Positions 10,015 through 22,400 of a DNA stretch of 64,000 bases are shown here, in pieces. The position numbers and the translations under genes were made by a program. The stretch is from Narthecium ossifragum (taxonomy: Eukaryota > Streptophyta > Magnoliopsida > Dioscoreales > Nartheciaceae), in assembly GCA_963920575.1 (NCBI GenBank), contig OY986967.1, positions 25,907,384-25,971,383 on the forward strand, in the 5' to 3' direction. Below the pieces are notes generated by a model. It saw only the letters and a list, made by a program, of their open reading frames with translations, ran no database searches and had not been told where the DNA came from. Each line of letters opens with the position of its first letter. Positions within the stretch are counted from its first letter, which is position 1.

Positions 10015-11704
10015 ATGGGCTTTGACTCCATTGTAGATAGACTTAGTACTCTACCAAATAATGTTGTGGAATCTATTCTCATGCGTTTGACCATCAAGGA
10101 TGCAGTTCAGACAAGTATCTTATCACGTCGTTGGAGATATGAGTGGAGCAATATATCTCAACTTGTGTTTGATAGGCAGTATTTCCTTTTGCATGAAGGC
10201 CAAAATCCAGCAGAATTTGATAAAAATCTTGTGAAAATTGTTGATCACGTCCTACTGCTCCATCACGGTCCGGTTCTGAGTTTCGAGCTTTCCACTGACC
10301 TGGAAAGTTGTGTGGATATCGACCGGTGGATTCTTTTTTTGTCAAGAAATGGCATAAAAGATTTAACTCTTCACAAATGGAAGGGAGAGATTTATAAACT
10401 GCATTCTTCTGTCTTCTCGTGCTATGAGATGACCTCTCTGGAGTTGCTTAAATGCACAATCAATCTTCCTGATTCTTTCAAAGGATTTATGAACCTGACC
10501 GTGCTGGATCTTCAGTCCGTTTCCATTTCGAGCAATACACTTGAATTTCTGATATCAATGTGTCCACAACTTATGGAACTATCACTCATAAATATTTCTG
10601 GTTGTACTCGCCTTAACATCTGTGCCCAGAAGCTTGTTGAATTGTCGGTTGAAGGTGCATTTGAAGAACTCTCTTTGGAAAGTACTCCACTTCTAGCTGA
10701 AGCAGCCATTAAATTGAAGAATTCTGTGGTTGATCAGAGTGTTGAAATATTCGACCTGCCTAGTATTAAGAAGCTCGAATTGCTTATCTACACTTTACGG
10801 GTATGAAGTTTGTATGGAATGCTTCTTTTAGAATGTGTTTCATGTAAAACCTCTACTGCTTGGGAGTATCTTACTCCTATCTGTGCCATCAACCGACATG
10901 GAGGCTTTTTGTCAATTCTAAGAACATATTTCTAATGCTTATCCATGTTCTTTGTTAGATCTTGACATCTGGTGATGTTCCTATGAGGTTTCCGAGTATT
11001 TGCCCGCTAGAGCACCTTGCAGTTGAAATAAATTTTGAAGATATGCTAGAGATATCAGGTTTCATGTGGTGTTTTAGAAGCTCTCCTGTGTTGCAGACGG
11101 TCATTATAACGGTATGCCTGTAGTCGTACCTGGAAGCAGTTACATTTTAAAATTTTGCTGTATTAGGGACATAACATCTCTTGCAAATAGTGGAGGTTAA
11201 ATTTTCTTGGTGATATGGAAAATTATCTAGTAGCTGTAAAAAAATGACTTGTTTTAATTGAACAATAAGGTGTGTGACAATAGCCAGCATCATCTCACAT
11301 GTCTTTGGACTTACTGTGTTATTCTGCTTTGTCTCTGCTTTGTAGTTGCATTTTTTTGAGTTGCTGTATTAAGCCTGCTGAATACCAGCTTAATTATCTT
11401 CTTCTATCACTCTATGCAGGTGTGCTCCAACAAAACAGAAGTCCGAATACCCGTTGATCATTTCTGGGAAGTGCAAGAAGATCATAGTTGCCAATTCTCT
11501 TCCCTAAGAATTGTAGAGGTGACGGCATTCTCCGGGAGCAAATCTGAAATGAAATTCATAGAATGTATACTTGCAAATGCGCCAGTTCTTGAGACTTTGC
11601 AGATTAAATTCAAAGAAAATGTGTGTGATATGTTAAAGATACTGAAGGAATTTGTCCAGTTCCGAAGAAGATCTACAAAAGTTCAGATGCTACTTCCAGA
11701 TTAA
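10015..11704 (+). CDS. F-box/FBD/LRR-repeat protein, copy C
   Basis: Predicted 407-aa SCF substrate receptor. Exons are 10015-10800, 10959-11111 and 11420-11704, all phase 0. The first donor is ACGG|GTATG rather than the ACAG|GTAC of most paralogs. The F-box lies at residues about 8-53 (STLPNNVVESILMRLTIKD, then SILSRRWRYEW). LRR-like segments follow, and the FBD core SEMKFIECILANAPVLETLQ is in exon 3. Exon 1 lacks about a dozen codons, present in the neighbours, just before IFDLPSIKKLELL; the frame is kept. The start is the ATG aligned with MSSDST of copy B; an upstream in-frame ATG at 9970 is possible but sits in leader-like sequence. No inactivating change was seen. Confidence 0.85.
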
Positions 11705-12177
11705 CTTGTGTCGCCAAACTGATCATGTTTCACTTTTGAGCAGATAATATTGATAGGATTTACCTTAACTGACAGCGAAGATGACCCTAAAAGTATCTAT
11801 TTGTAATGCACTACTAGTAGTTTGTTTAAAGAAGCAACAATGTCTAGTGGCTTTATATATGTCATCATTGTATAGCATTGTTCCCTCTCTACTGCTTAAT
11901 TGGAATTTTGACATTCATTATCTCTTCCCTTTCTTGCTTTTAATCAAGTTGTCATATAGATTTGCACAAACATTCCAATCTTGAGTCTTTGGGTTAGTAA
12001 TACTTGGTTAATTCCATTGCATGCCTATTAAGCCCTATTAAATTTGTAATCCATTTGTACCTGTCTCCACGCAGCTGGCATTGCTTCATGAGCATGCACA
12101 TGTTTTCCTGTTTGGTTTCGCCATAAAGGTGTTATGTGAATCATGTTATACAAAATAATACACGTTCAAGATTCGCA
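11705..12177. other. Short spacer between F-box copies C and D
   Basis: No gene. The segment fuses a family downstream flank (11705-11850) to a family leader (11880-12177). The long upstream block seen before other copies is missing here, so copy D lies unusually close to copy C. Confidence 0.5.
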
Positions 12178-13015
12178 ATGTGTTCAGGGGGGGAAAAGAA
12201 GCAACTTTCTCAACAGGTAGACAGACTTAGTTCTCTACCTGATGATATTATCGACGCTATTCTTATACATTTGCCCATCAAGGAAGCAGCTCAGACAAGT
12301 ATCTTATCAAGTCGTTGGAGATATAAATGGAGTAAAATTTCTCAACTTGTGTTTGATAAGCAGTATTTCCCATTACATTCTGGCCAGAACAATACAAGTT
12401 TTGATGATAAACTTGTGAAGATTATTGATGAAGTTCTACTGCTCCATCATGGTCTGATTCTGAGTTTCGAGCTCTCCATTGACATGAGAACTTGTGTGGG
12501 TATCGACCAGTGGATTCTTTTTTTGTCAAGAAATGGCATCAAAAAGTTAGTCATTCGCAAATGTAAGGGAGAGAGTCATAAACTGCATTCTAGTGTATTC
12601 TCGTGCAATGTGATGACTTCTCTTGAGTTGTTTAAATGCGCAATCAATCTTCCTGTTTCTTTCAAGGGATTTATGAACCTGACCGTGCTGGATCTCGATT
12701 CTGTTCTCTTTATGAGCTATACACTTGAACTTTTAATATCAATGTGTCCACTTCTTACGAAATTAGTACTCAAATATATTTTCTGGTTGTACTTGTCGTA
12801 AGATCCGTGCAGCGCAGCTCATAGACTTGTCAGTTGAAGGTCCATTTGAAGAATCTGAAATGAAATTGATAGAATATATACTTGCAAATGCGCCAGTTCT
12901 TGAGACTTTGCAGATTGAATTCAGAAAAGATGTGGGCGTTACAGTAAAGATAATGAGGGAATTTGTTCAGTTCCTGAGAAGCTCTTCAAAAGTTCGGATA
13001 GTATTTCCAGATTAA
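12178..13015 (+). pseudogene. F-box/FBD/LRR pseudogene, copy D (frameshift plus internal deletion)
   Basis: Starts like a normal member (SSLPDDIIDAILIHLPIKE, SILSSRWRYKW, LRR-like repeats) and is open to 12801. An extra T in the T-run at 12779-12782 shifts the frame into a stop. In the shifted frame the family sequence continues and then jumps at about 12853 straight from the exon 1 motif EGPFEE to the exon 3 motif SEMKLIEYILANAPVLETLQ. The end of exon 1, both introns, exon 2 and the start of exon 3 are gone, and the join keeps the reading frame. The family stop is at 13013-13015. Apart from the single-base lesion it would be an intronless short version. Pseudogene status rests on that base being real. 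Confidence 0.85.
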
Positions 13016-13704
13016 AACTTGTATCGCTGATTATGATTGCATTTCACCCATGAGCAGATAGTATTGCTGTTCCTAGGATTGCCTTACTGATAGTAATGCA
13101 CTAGAAGAGACTATTCGCTGTGGGGCAATGTATTCCTTGACTGTAATCTTGGCTACGCATTGTACTTATTAGTTCTTGCTTACGCTGGTTATCATTGTTA
13201 TCTGATTTGTGACAACAATTTGCAATTTTTGCGGTGGTTGGCATCTTTTGTGCTTGAAAATTTCTGTTTGCAAATAAGAGAAATTAAATTATGTCTCCTC
13301 TCTCCAATTAATTGAAGCTTTATTTAACATGTTTTTAAGGGTTGAATTGTGATCATTCGATGTATGTGTGATTCCCAAAAATATGCAGGGAATTTGTCCT
13401 CCTAAGCCGGAGTAATCGAATCAGTTAATAAAAAAAGAGACAAAAACACTATGTCTCAAATTAGAACTACTAAATAATAAAAATGTTCCATATTGCCATG
13501 TTGTGCAATAATTTTGTTGAAGAAACAATGTGACTATGTGGATGAAAATCTTAATTGGAATGAACACAAGCAGGGCTGTCAAAATAAATGAACACATGCA
13601 CTTTTTTCCCTTTTTGCTTTATTCTAATTTTATATTTTACATATTTTGGGAATAAACTATGTGTCTGATACCGGAAATTGATGACCGAATAAAGTTATTT
13701 AACT
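13016..13704. other. Downstream flank of copy D
   Basis: No gene recognised. The first 150 bases match the family 3' flank; the rest is AT-rich and unique within the window. Confidence 0.45.
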
Positions 13705-14697
13705 TAAAGAACGGTGACTCTTGAGATAGATCCCACCTCCTTCCATAGGAACATGCAGCAGAGGGCTTCTAACTGGCGTAGCAATGGAGCAGGCATATAA
13801 GAGGACAACATGCAGTGAACAGGGATCGCCTGGAGGATGGATTTGAGTAGCGTCACCCTTCCAGCTTCGGCTAGAAATCCCGCTTTCCTTGAGGACACCT
13901 TATGTATCATCTTGTTCAGCAGCTCATCAAAATCAGACACTTTTAGTTTTTTTGCCAGACACATGTGTGCCTAAGTATCGCCAAACACCATCAGCCTCGA
14001 GCATACCCATAATCCTACAAATAGCCATGCGACGATCATGTGGCACCACTTTAGAGATCTGAACACTAGACTTCATAGGGTTAATCTCTAGTCCAACTGC
14101 CGCTCTAAAGTTGATCAAGATCTGCATTAGCCTTCGGCCTTCATGGAACATGCTTCCGTCGCAAATAAATAGTCATCCGCATATAGTAAATGCGAGAATC
14201 TCCCCCGCCATGACGCAACTGGGCTCCCTTGAAGCCAACACCGGGTCTCAAGGTAAGTCTCGAGAGAACTTTCTGCATCAAGAGAAACAGATAGGGTGAG
14301 AGTGGATCGTCTTGGTGCAATCCCCGATAAGGAATCACCCTTCCGAAGACCTTCCCATTGACGATGAAAGAAAACTTGGTTGCAGTGATAGAAGCCATGG
14401 TCCATATTAACCAAACCACCGAGAACCCCATAGCATGCAGAACTTCCTCCACCGCAAGCCATCGTACCCGGTCATAGGCTAACCTTAAGTCAACCTTAAT
14501 CATCATCATAGCTCTCGACATGGGTGCACATTCCATAGAATGAAGTAGCTCCTGAACAACATAGATGTTATTATGAATAGCCCTTTCAGTAATAAACACT
14601 TATTGTTCCATCCCAACTAAATCTTCAAGCACCTCATTGAGTCTTCTCACTAGAATGGTTGACACTTTTGTAGCTTACATTGCATAAGCTAATTGGC
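13705..14697 (-). mobile_element. LINE fragment (reverse transcriptase core)
   Basis: The - strand encodes, in broken frames, parts of an L1-like reverse transcriptase: IHNNIYVVQELLHSMECAP, KVDLRLAYDRVRW, YRGLHQDDPLSPYLFLLMQ, and then the downstream region KVSSRKAGFLAEAGRVTLLK and RQLEALCCMFLWKE. It aligns with 25.77-26.77 kb of the larger LINE and is truncated at both ends. There is no poly(A) tract and there are several frameshifts. The right flank (from 14698) is the family downstream segment with ttgctgacatg. Confidence 0.85.
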
Positions 14698-15977
14698 GAA
14701 GGTCCTTCAAAATCTCTCTTTTTCTTAATTTTTGATTAAAGAGTGAGGAATTGCAGAAAAAAGAATGAAAACTTTTTGCTGACATGAAACTTTGTGATGA
14801 AGTATTGAAGTGGGACTGGTTTGAGTGGAGTGGGCACAGCCCACTCTATACCATGTGTTTGGATGCGAGGAAGTGGTTTGATTCCACCAAAATTAAACTC
14901 CCCTCAACCAAACTAACACCCCAATTAACTAAAATGACTTCGTCACAAATTACGCCGGAGCCATTTTAGTTGAGTGGAGCGGAGGCACTCCACTCAATTA
15001 AATCCACTTTATCACAACCAAACAGGCACTATGGTGCGCTTTGTTTCTCAATGGATGGAAAAACTAAAGGCCAAACAAAAAGCTTTCAATACAATGAATT
15101 CTTTTGGATGAACACTTTTTTTCCACTAACGTGACAAGCCACGTCAACAGAACAGTAAAGGCATGCACCACTGAGGCGCCACAGAAAAATAAGATAAAAT
15201 AAACACATGAGCTCGTGTGAAGCTCCATTCAGTAAACAACACGTCAGTATTTTAAAGTGTTTGTCCAGTGAATTGTCATATGATTATCAACTGTGTTTTG
15301 ATGAAATCTCAAATGAAATGAAGATGAACCGATAATCTGATATTGAAATGAAACTTTAACAAAACGAACATGATAATATGGCAATCCAACCGACTAAAAA
15401 GCTTAAAAGTGTCGCTCTTCAGCGAAAAAGCACACATTAGTAAAGCAACCGGTGCCAAAGGCTGTAGGAACTGAGTGGTATGCATGTCTCCTTTTTTTTG
15501 CTTGGAAATGCCTATAATTTACGCAGCCTTGTTGTTGTAGCCAACGAAGAACTCGGTGGGGGGCATCAGGTCGAGGTTGATGTTCTTCCAAACAATTAGC
15601 AAAGAACTCACTGGGGGATCAGACGGATGCTGATGTTCTTCTAGCCAACTACTTCAGGTATTGCTCCTACCACCTTTGGCTAAGAATGTGTAGTGTAGAT
15701 ATATATTTGCTGCTAGTTTGCTTGATTCCCACAGCTATTCTTGAAGAGATGCTAGTCTTCTGGTCTTTCATCAATTTGTTCTTGTGTATTTCCTGGTCTG
15801 TTTTTTACTTGTATATATTTGAACCCCTATTTAGGTACCGTGATCTTATTTTGGATATTTTGGCTGAGGGTAGCATTTCTAAGATCTAATTTGGTGTTTA
15901 TGGGAGCTTATGGTCACGCCCTCTTTTTCTTTGTTTTTGTTTTACTTGTATTTGCTGTGGAATTGGATGGAAGATGA

Positions 15978-16059
15978 CTAGTATTTTAAAGCCTTTTAGA
16001 AGCTGTGACGAGGAATTGAAGAATAAATATAGATTTTTAGGAGGTAAAGGAAATACTTT
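15978..16059 (+). repeat. 82-bp perfect direct repeat, copy 1
   Basis: By eye, identical over 82 bp to 16709-16790, beginning ctagtattttaaagcctttt. This copy lies in sequence shared with other F-box leaders (also near 33530 and 33670), so it is probably the donor. Confidence 0.85.
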
Positions 16060-16708
16060 CTTAGAAAGTAGCATGCATGACTATGGAAGAGCCCACCATT
16101 GGAACTCATCGAAATTGCAGAAAAGAGACCCGTCTTAGAGAGTCATCTTGTTGACCCATCTTAGCTTGAAAAATCTGAAGTGATTGGGGTGTAGCCCATC
16201 TACATGTTCTATGCGAGCACAATTCCTGTACCTATTAGACGTTATTATCGATTCTTCGGACCTGCTTAAGGTGAAATCTGACAAATATAAGTTGGACATA
16301 TTTGAGATGGCCGATATATCACACCGAGTTGTACTGAACTCTCTCGTGGATCTTAATTAGACCGCTGCCATCATGGTAATGGTGTAGCATTCCTATGGCA
16401 GTTTTTGTTGCTTAGCACTACCCTTGTCACTGACTTTAGGATCAGAATTCTATTGTATGTTCATTGTTCTCAATAATTGGGCTTTGTTATTTGTTTTGGA
16501 GTTATTGCCATTCTTATTGTTTGTCATATTCGTAAAAGTTGTGAAATATCTAGCATTGTGAATCTTTTACCTTTACCAAACCAGCTATAAGAGAACTCAG
16601 AGATTTAAATGCATTCCATCTTTTATGGAGAAGAAGGAAGCTCTGAGAAGAGAGGTTATTGGAGGATAAATATGTTCTTCATCTTCCGAATTGTGACGAG
16701 GAATATGC

Positions 16709-16790
16709 CTAGTATTTTAAAGCCTTTTAGAAGCTGTGACGAGGAATTGAAGAATAAATATAGATTTTTAGGAGGTAAAGGAAATACTTT
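16709..16790 (+). repeat. 82-bp perfect direct repeat, copy 2 (filler-type insertion)
   Basis: The second copy interrupts leader sequence that is continuous in the region upstream of copy C (about 9560-9620). A templated insertion of roughly 100 bp copied from 730 bp upstream explains it. The perfect identity suggests a recent event. Confidence 0.75.
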
Positions 16791-17192
16791 ATGTCCTTCA
16801 ACCTTGTAAAATGATCTATCAATGTGTGCTTGACATGCATTTCGGCACTGAGGATTCTGCTTTTGATTTACTGAGTCTACCAATTATCCTTCTTGCTTTT
16901 GTGATCAAGTTGTGAATTGTGCTGAATTATGCGTCGATATAGATCTCCACAAGCATTCCAATGCTTGTTTTTGGATCAATTGCACTTGTTTACTGCCAAC
17001 TGCGCCCTATTAAATTTGTAGCCCATTAGTTTTTGTCTCCACAAGTCTGGCATTGCTTCACGAGCATATATTTTTTCCTATTTTGGTTTCAACATGAAGT
17101 TGCAAAAGAGAATAGTAGTATGCTAAACAATACACATACAAAATTGCAATTTTTCAGTGCTAAGGGGGGGACGACCTTCTCAAGATTTCAAG

Positions 17193-18777
17193 ATGAGCTC
17201 TGACTCAACTGTAGACAGACTTGGCAATCTACCAAAAAATGTGATCGATTCTATACTTACGCGTTTACCCGTCAAGGATGCAGTTCGGACAAGTATCTTA
17301 TCACGTCGATGGAGATATGAATGGAATGATATTTCAAAACTTGTGTTTGATTCAAGCTATTTCTCAAAGCGTAAAGACCAACAACAAACAGAATTTGATC
17401 ATAAACTTGTGAAAATTATTGATCAAGTTCTACTGCTCCATCGTGGTCCACTTCTGAGTTTCACACTTTCTGTTCGTGACTTGGCAAGTTTTGTGGACAT
17501 CGATCGGTGGATTCTTTTCTTGTCAAGAAATGGTATCAAAGAGTTAACTGTTGTCAGATGGAAAGGAGAGAAGTATAAGCTGCATTCATGTGTCTTCTCG
17601 TGCAATGACATGAATTATCTGGGATTGATTAGATGCACACTGAGTCTTCCTGATTCCTTCAAAGGATTTGCGAACCTGACTGTGCTGGATCTTCTGTTCA
17701 TTTCCTCTTCGAACAATGCACTTGAAGTTCTGATATCAATGTGTCCACTTCTGCAGAAATTAACCCTCAGACAAATTGATGGTTGCACTCGTCTTAAGAT
17801 CTCTGCCTTGCAGCTCATAGATTTGGTGGTTGAAGGTGTGTTTGAAGAGCTCTATTTTGGAAGTACTCCACTTCTAACAGAAGCATCCATCAATTTGTCG
17901 AACGAGGTTGATCAGAGTGTTGCCAGTGGGACAAAGTGCAATTTGGTAGAAATGCTTGGCATGCCTAGTATCGAGAAGCTCGAATTACTTGGTCAAACTT
18001 TACAGGTACGAAACTTTTCCTAAAGTCTTGCATTTTGAAGGAACTTCATGTAAAATACTGAAATTTTGTGTTGGAAGTATCTTACTCTAGTGGGGGCATC
18101 AATAGACAGAGTGTCTTTTGCCAAATCTAAAGAGTATTCTATTTTTGAGCAGAACTCTATAGAGTATTCTCAATGTTTGTTCATGTTCTCTTTTAGATCT
18201 TGACAGTTAGTGATGATCCTATGAAGCTTCCAATTACTCCCCTGCTAAAATATCTTACAGTGGATATAAATTTTGAAGATATGCAAGATATATTAGCTAT
18301 CATATGCTGCTTTAGAAGCTCTCCTCTGTTGCAGAAGCTCATTATAAAGGTACACCTCTAGAGCTACCTGGAAGTAATTATCATTTTAGGAACATCTTGC
18401 TTTTAAATTGCACATTTTTGAGTTGTGGTCTTGTTTTCTAATTGGTGTTGCTAAAGACCAGCTTAACTTTTATCTTCTATCACTATATGCAGGCAGTCTC
18501 TGACCAAAATTTAGCCGGAATACATGTTGCAGATTTCTGGGAAGCACAAGGAGATCATAATTGCTTATTTTCTTCCCTAAAATTTGTAAAGGTGTCAGCA
18601 TTCTCCGGGGTGAATTCGGAAATGAAATTCATAGAATTTGTACTTGAAAATGCACCAGTTCTTGAGACTCTGCAGATTGAGCTAAAGAAAAATGTGAGTC
18701 ATATGTCAAAGATACTGAAGGAATTTGTTCAGTTCAGAAGAAGATCCGCAAAAGCTCGGATAGTCTTTCCAGACTAA
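17193..18777 (+). CDS. F-box/FBD/LRR-repeat protein, copy E
   Basis: Predicted 416-aa SCF substrate receptor, the closest paralog of copy B. Exons are 17193-18005, 18197-18349 and 18493-18777, phase 0 throughout, with ACAG|GTAC, TTTAG|ATC, AAAG|GTAC and TGCAG|GCA borders. The F-box is at residues about 8-53 (LGNLPKNVIDSILTRLPVKD). LRR-like region includes LLQKLTLRQIDGCTRLKI. The FBD core SEMKFIEFVLENAPVLETLQ is in exon 3, ending in RIVFPD like copies B and C. The ATG is the one aligned across the group. The 3' flank, 212 bp beyond the stop, carries the Ty1-copia insertion, which could affect polyadenylation. No inactivating change seen. Confidence 0.88.
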
Positions 18778-18989
18778 CCCGTGTCACTAAACTGATCGTG
18801 TTTTAATTGTGAGCAGATAAAATTGCTGATACTAGATTTTGCACGAGTGAGCTAGGAAAGGTTAAATACATCTACTTGTACTGTTCTTGTAGTTAATTAC
18901 TTCATTTGCTGAAACAATATTTAGTGGCTGTTAAAAGATGTATTCCTTGTGTACAATGGTGGATATGTCTTCTATTTTGTTGTTGTTGT

Positions 18990-19245
18990 TGTTAACAGGA
19001 TTCCTCAATCAACTCCTTCCTTATTTAGTATAGCAATTATATAGTAGGATTCATTGTAATTATATAGTAGGATTCATTGTAACTTCCTTAAAAGATTACT
19101 CCTAATTGAGGAGATGTAGATGATATACATATGAGGGCAGACCCCCCAAGAGGATGATGGTTTTCCTCTCAGCTTGTCTTCTTCCTCTGTTTTCCTCTCA
19201 GCTTATCTTCCTCCTTTGTTCTCCATTGTATCTCTGTTATTGACA
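18990..19245 (+). repeat. 5' LTR of the copia element
   Basis: Starts TGTTAACAGG and ends TTATTGACA. It includes a 23-bp tandem duplication (aattatatagtaggattcattgt, ending near 19081) and pyrimidine-rich repeats near the 3' end. Compared with the 3' LTR it reads atatagtagg where the other reads atatggtagg. Confidence 0.93.
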
Positions 19246-19257
19246 TGGTATCAGAGC
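19246..19257 (+). other. Primer-binding site of the copia element
   Basis: TGGTATCAGAGC abuts the 5' LTR. This is the standard plant copia sequence complementary to the 3' end of initiator methionine tRNA, used to prime minus-strand cDNA. Confidence 0.9.
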
Positions 19258-19443
19258 CCTGATCTTCTTCCTCCGTTCGTCGAGCTTGTGTCCGCATATG
19301 CCAGATCCGGCATACCTTGGTGCTTCCTTTCTCCGGTGATATCCCTGCCTTTTTTCCCGGCGTGTTATGTTCTGTTTTGTTTTTTTTTTGTGCTCCTACC
19401 AGCATTTCCTCTCTCTCTGGTGCTATCTTCCTTCTTTTCTTTC

Positions 19444-22400
19444 ATGGATGCTCATCACCTGGCTGTTAAACTGGATGGGAAGAACTACTTCTTGTGGTCT
19501 TCTTATTTTCGAAACTTCTTGGAAGGACAAGGCCTATGTAGCTATGTCACTGGTACTACTCCTCAACCAACTGATGGGTCCGCTACTTCTTGGGTGATGA
19601 CCAATGCCAAAATTAAGACATGGATTATGGAATCTGTTGAACCATCCATTGCCGTGAACTTGAGTCCTCTGTCTACTGCAAAAGATATGTGGGATTACCT
19701 AAAGCTTATCTTTCAAAAGAGTACTCAGGCACGGTTATACCAACTCGAGCAGGAGTTGAACTCCTTAACTCAAGGCTCCAGAAGTGTGCAGGAATTTTAC
19801 TCTGTGATGATGCTGATTTGGAATGAGATGGATACCATTGACGCCGACATTCCTCCGGAAGCTGTTGCAACTGTTCGCAAGCTTCGTCGCCAGTCTCACT
19901 CTCGTCAATTTTTGATGAAAATGAGACCGGAATTCGAGCATGTTCGTGCCTCTGTCCTCAATCGTGATGGATGCTGCGATCTTGACAAGATCCTTGTGGA
20001 TCTGCTCGCTGAGGAGACCCGCCTGAAGAGCCTATCATTTGTTGCTTCTCAAGATTTGTCTCCAGATGCCGCTCTCCTTGCCAGTGCGCATCGTGGTAAA
20101 GATCGCGACATGAGCAAGGTGGAGTGCTATTACTGTCATGAGATGGGGCATCTTGCAAGCCATTGCCAGAAGAGGCGCGGTCTTGCTAGTTCACCTGTAT
20201 TCTGTCGATACTGTAAGGAGAAGGGTCACCTGATAGAGCAGTGTCGCAAACGGCCCCCTCATCGAGACAATGCTAAAGCATATGCTGCATTTCCGCCACC
20301 TCCTGCTGCGATGATCGCTGATGCCTCCACACCTTCTGCTCCATCGGGCGTGCTTTCCACACTTTCCAATTCGCCTGTCTCCCAAGATTTTCTGCAACAA
20401 GTCATCCATGCTCTTCAAGCATCCGGGTTTGGTAAGCCTCACTCGAGAGTCTCCTGGGTTCTCGACTCCGGTGCTACTAATCATATGACAGGAAATCTAG
20501 ATTTCTTCAAGCACACCATCTCTTATGCTAAAGATGAATGCATTCTTGTTGCTAATGGGCAGTCCATGCCTATCCGGGGCGTTGGTTCCTTCTCTATTCC
20601 GTTGTCTGGCTCGTCATCACTTTTTCTTTCGAATGTTCTTTATGTGCCTAGCTTATCTGCCAATCTCATCTCTGTTAGTCAACTTGTAAAAGAAAACCAT
20701 GTTGTCTCATTTTCTTCCTCTGGTTGTGTGATACAGGACCTGCGGAACGGGACGGTGATTGGGAGAGACCATAGAGAAGGGGAACTCTTCATTTTATCGG
20801 CCTCTACTTCTCCTTCATGTTTTCTTGTTCCTTCTACTACTCGGATAGATTCTACTAATAATCTTTGGAGGCTCTGGCATTGTCGTTTAGGCCATCCTCA
20901 CACTTTCTGTTTAAGTTCTCTGTTTTCCTCTGGTGCTTTGCCCAATAAGTCCCAACTTCCATCTAATATTGATAAGAATTGTGCTGATTGTGCTCTTGCA
21001 AAAGCTCATACTTTACCTTTTCCTAGGAGTATGAATCACTCCTCTTCTGCCTTTGATCTTGTTCACTCTGATGTATGGGGTCCTACTCATGTTAGTTCAT
21101 TGTCTGGGAAGTTTTACTATGTGGTTTTTGTTGATGATTGGTCTCGCTTTACTTGGGTTTATTTTTTGAGGCACAAATCTGAGGTTATGCAAGTTTTCAA
21201 GTTCTTTCACGCCATGGTGCAAACTCAGTTCGGTAAAAAGATCCGAGTTCTGCGCTCAGACTCAGGGGGAGAGTACATGTCCAGCGAGCTTGCTGAATAC
21301 TTAGCGACTGAAGGAGTCATTCATCAGCGAAGCTGTTCACATCAACCTCAACAAAATGGACTTGCAGAGAGGAAGCATCGGCATGTTATTGAAACTGCTC
21401 GTGCACTGAGCCTTCATGCTTCTTTGCCACATACCTTTTGGGTTGAGAGTGTTTCTACTATTGTTTACCTAATCAACCGTCTACCTACCACAGTCTTAGG
21501 CAACATATCCCCGGTGGAGAGATTATTTGGCTATTCGCCAAATTACAGGCTACTTCGAACTTTTGGATGCACATGCTATGTCCTGCTTCCGGCCTCAGAC
21601 CGTTCAAAGCTAGATGCCAAGTCTGTCAGGTGCATATTCCTAGGTTATTCCGAAACACAAAAGGGCTATAGATGCTATGACTGGTTGGCCAAGAAAATGC
21701 GAATTTCCAGGAATGTTATTTTCTTTGAGAGTACCCCATATTTTTCTAAATCCTCATTATCTACTTTTTGTGAATTTCCTAGTTCTCTTGTTCCTTTGTC
21801 TTCATTTTCTAACACTTGGCAGCTTGGTCAAAATGAAGCAGTTCCTCTTCCTTTGCCTCCTCCGACACCAACTCGTGATTCAGGTAATATTTCACCAACT
21901 GAGCCACCGCCTCCACTTGATCCCTTATCTCCATCTCCCCCTCTTGCTCTTAGGCATCCTCGTCGCAATGTTGGACCACCAAATCGTCTCTCACTTTTTT
22001 CAGTCTTAGACCCTCTTTCTATTCCCAGATCATACAAGCAAGCATCAAACAGTGACGCATGGAATAAAGCCTTGGCCGACGAGCTCGAAGCGTTGGAATC
22101 TAATCGAACCTGGGAGCTCGTCCCTGCTCCTCCAAATCAGTCCATCGTTGGTAGCAGATGGGTCTACACTGTCAAGTTAAATTTTGATGGCTCTATAGAC
22201 CGATATAAAGCGAGGCTCGTTGCTCAAGGCTTTAACCAGGAACATGGAATTGATTATGACGAGGTCTATGCCCCTGTTGCGAAAATGGCCACTATTCGCA
22301 CCTTGATTGCTATTGCTGCTACCAAGGACTGGGATATTTTTCAACTGGATGTCAAAAATGCTTTCCTTAATGGCGACCTGTCCGAAACGGTATATATGCG

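Larger units (their letters stand above)
14698..17192. other. Intergenic DNA and 5' leader of F-box copy E
   Basis: No protein gene seen. Bases 14698-15200 are family downstream flank carrying a short inserted segment (14800-15030). Bases 15540-15680 contain two adjacent versions of the upstream leader block ending in ...cttcag|gtattgc. Bases 15690-16600 resemble leader-intron sequence of the other copies. Bases 17040-17192 match the leader of copy B closely. Confidence 0.5.

Noticed and set aside
19246..19257. tRNA-like sequence
   Set aside because: Only the 12-base primer-binding site of the copia element; no cloverleaf around it.
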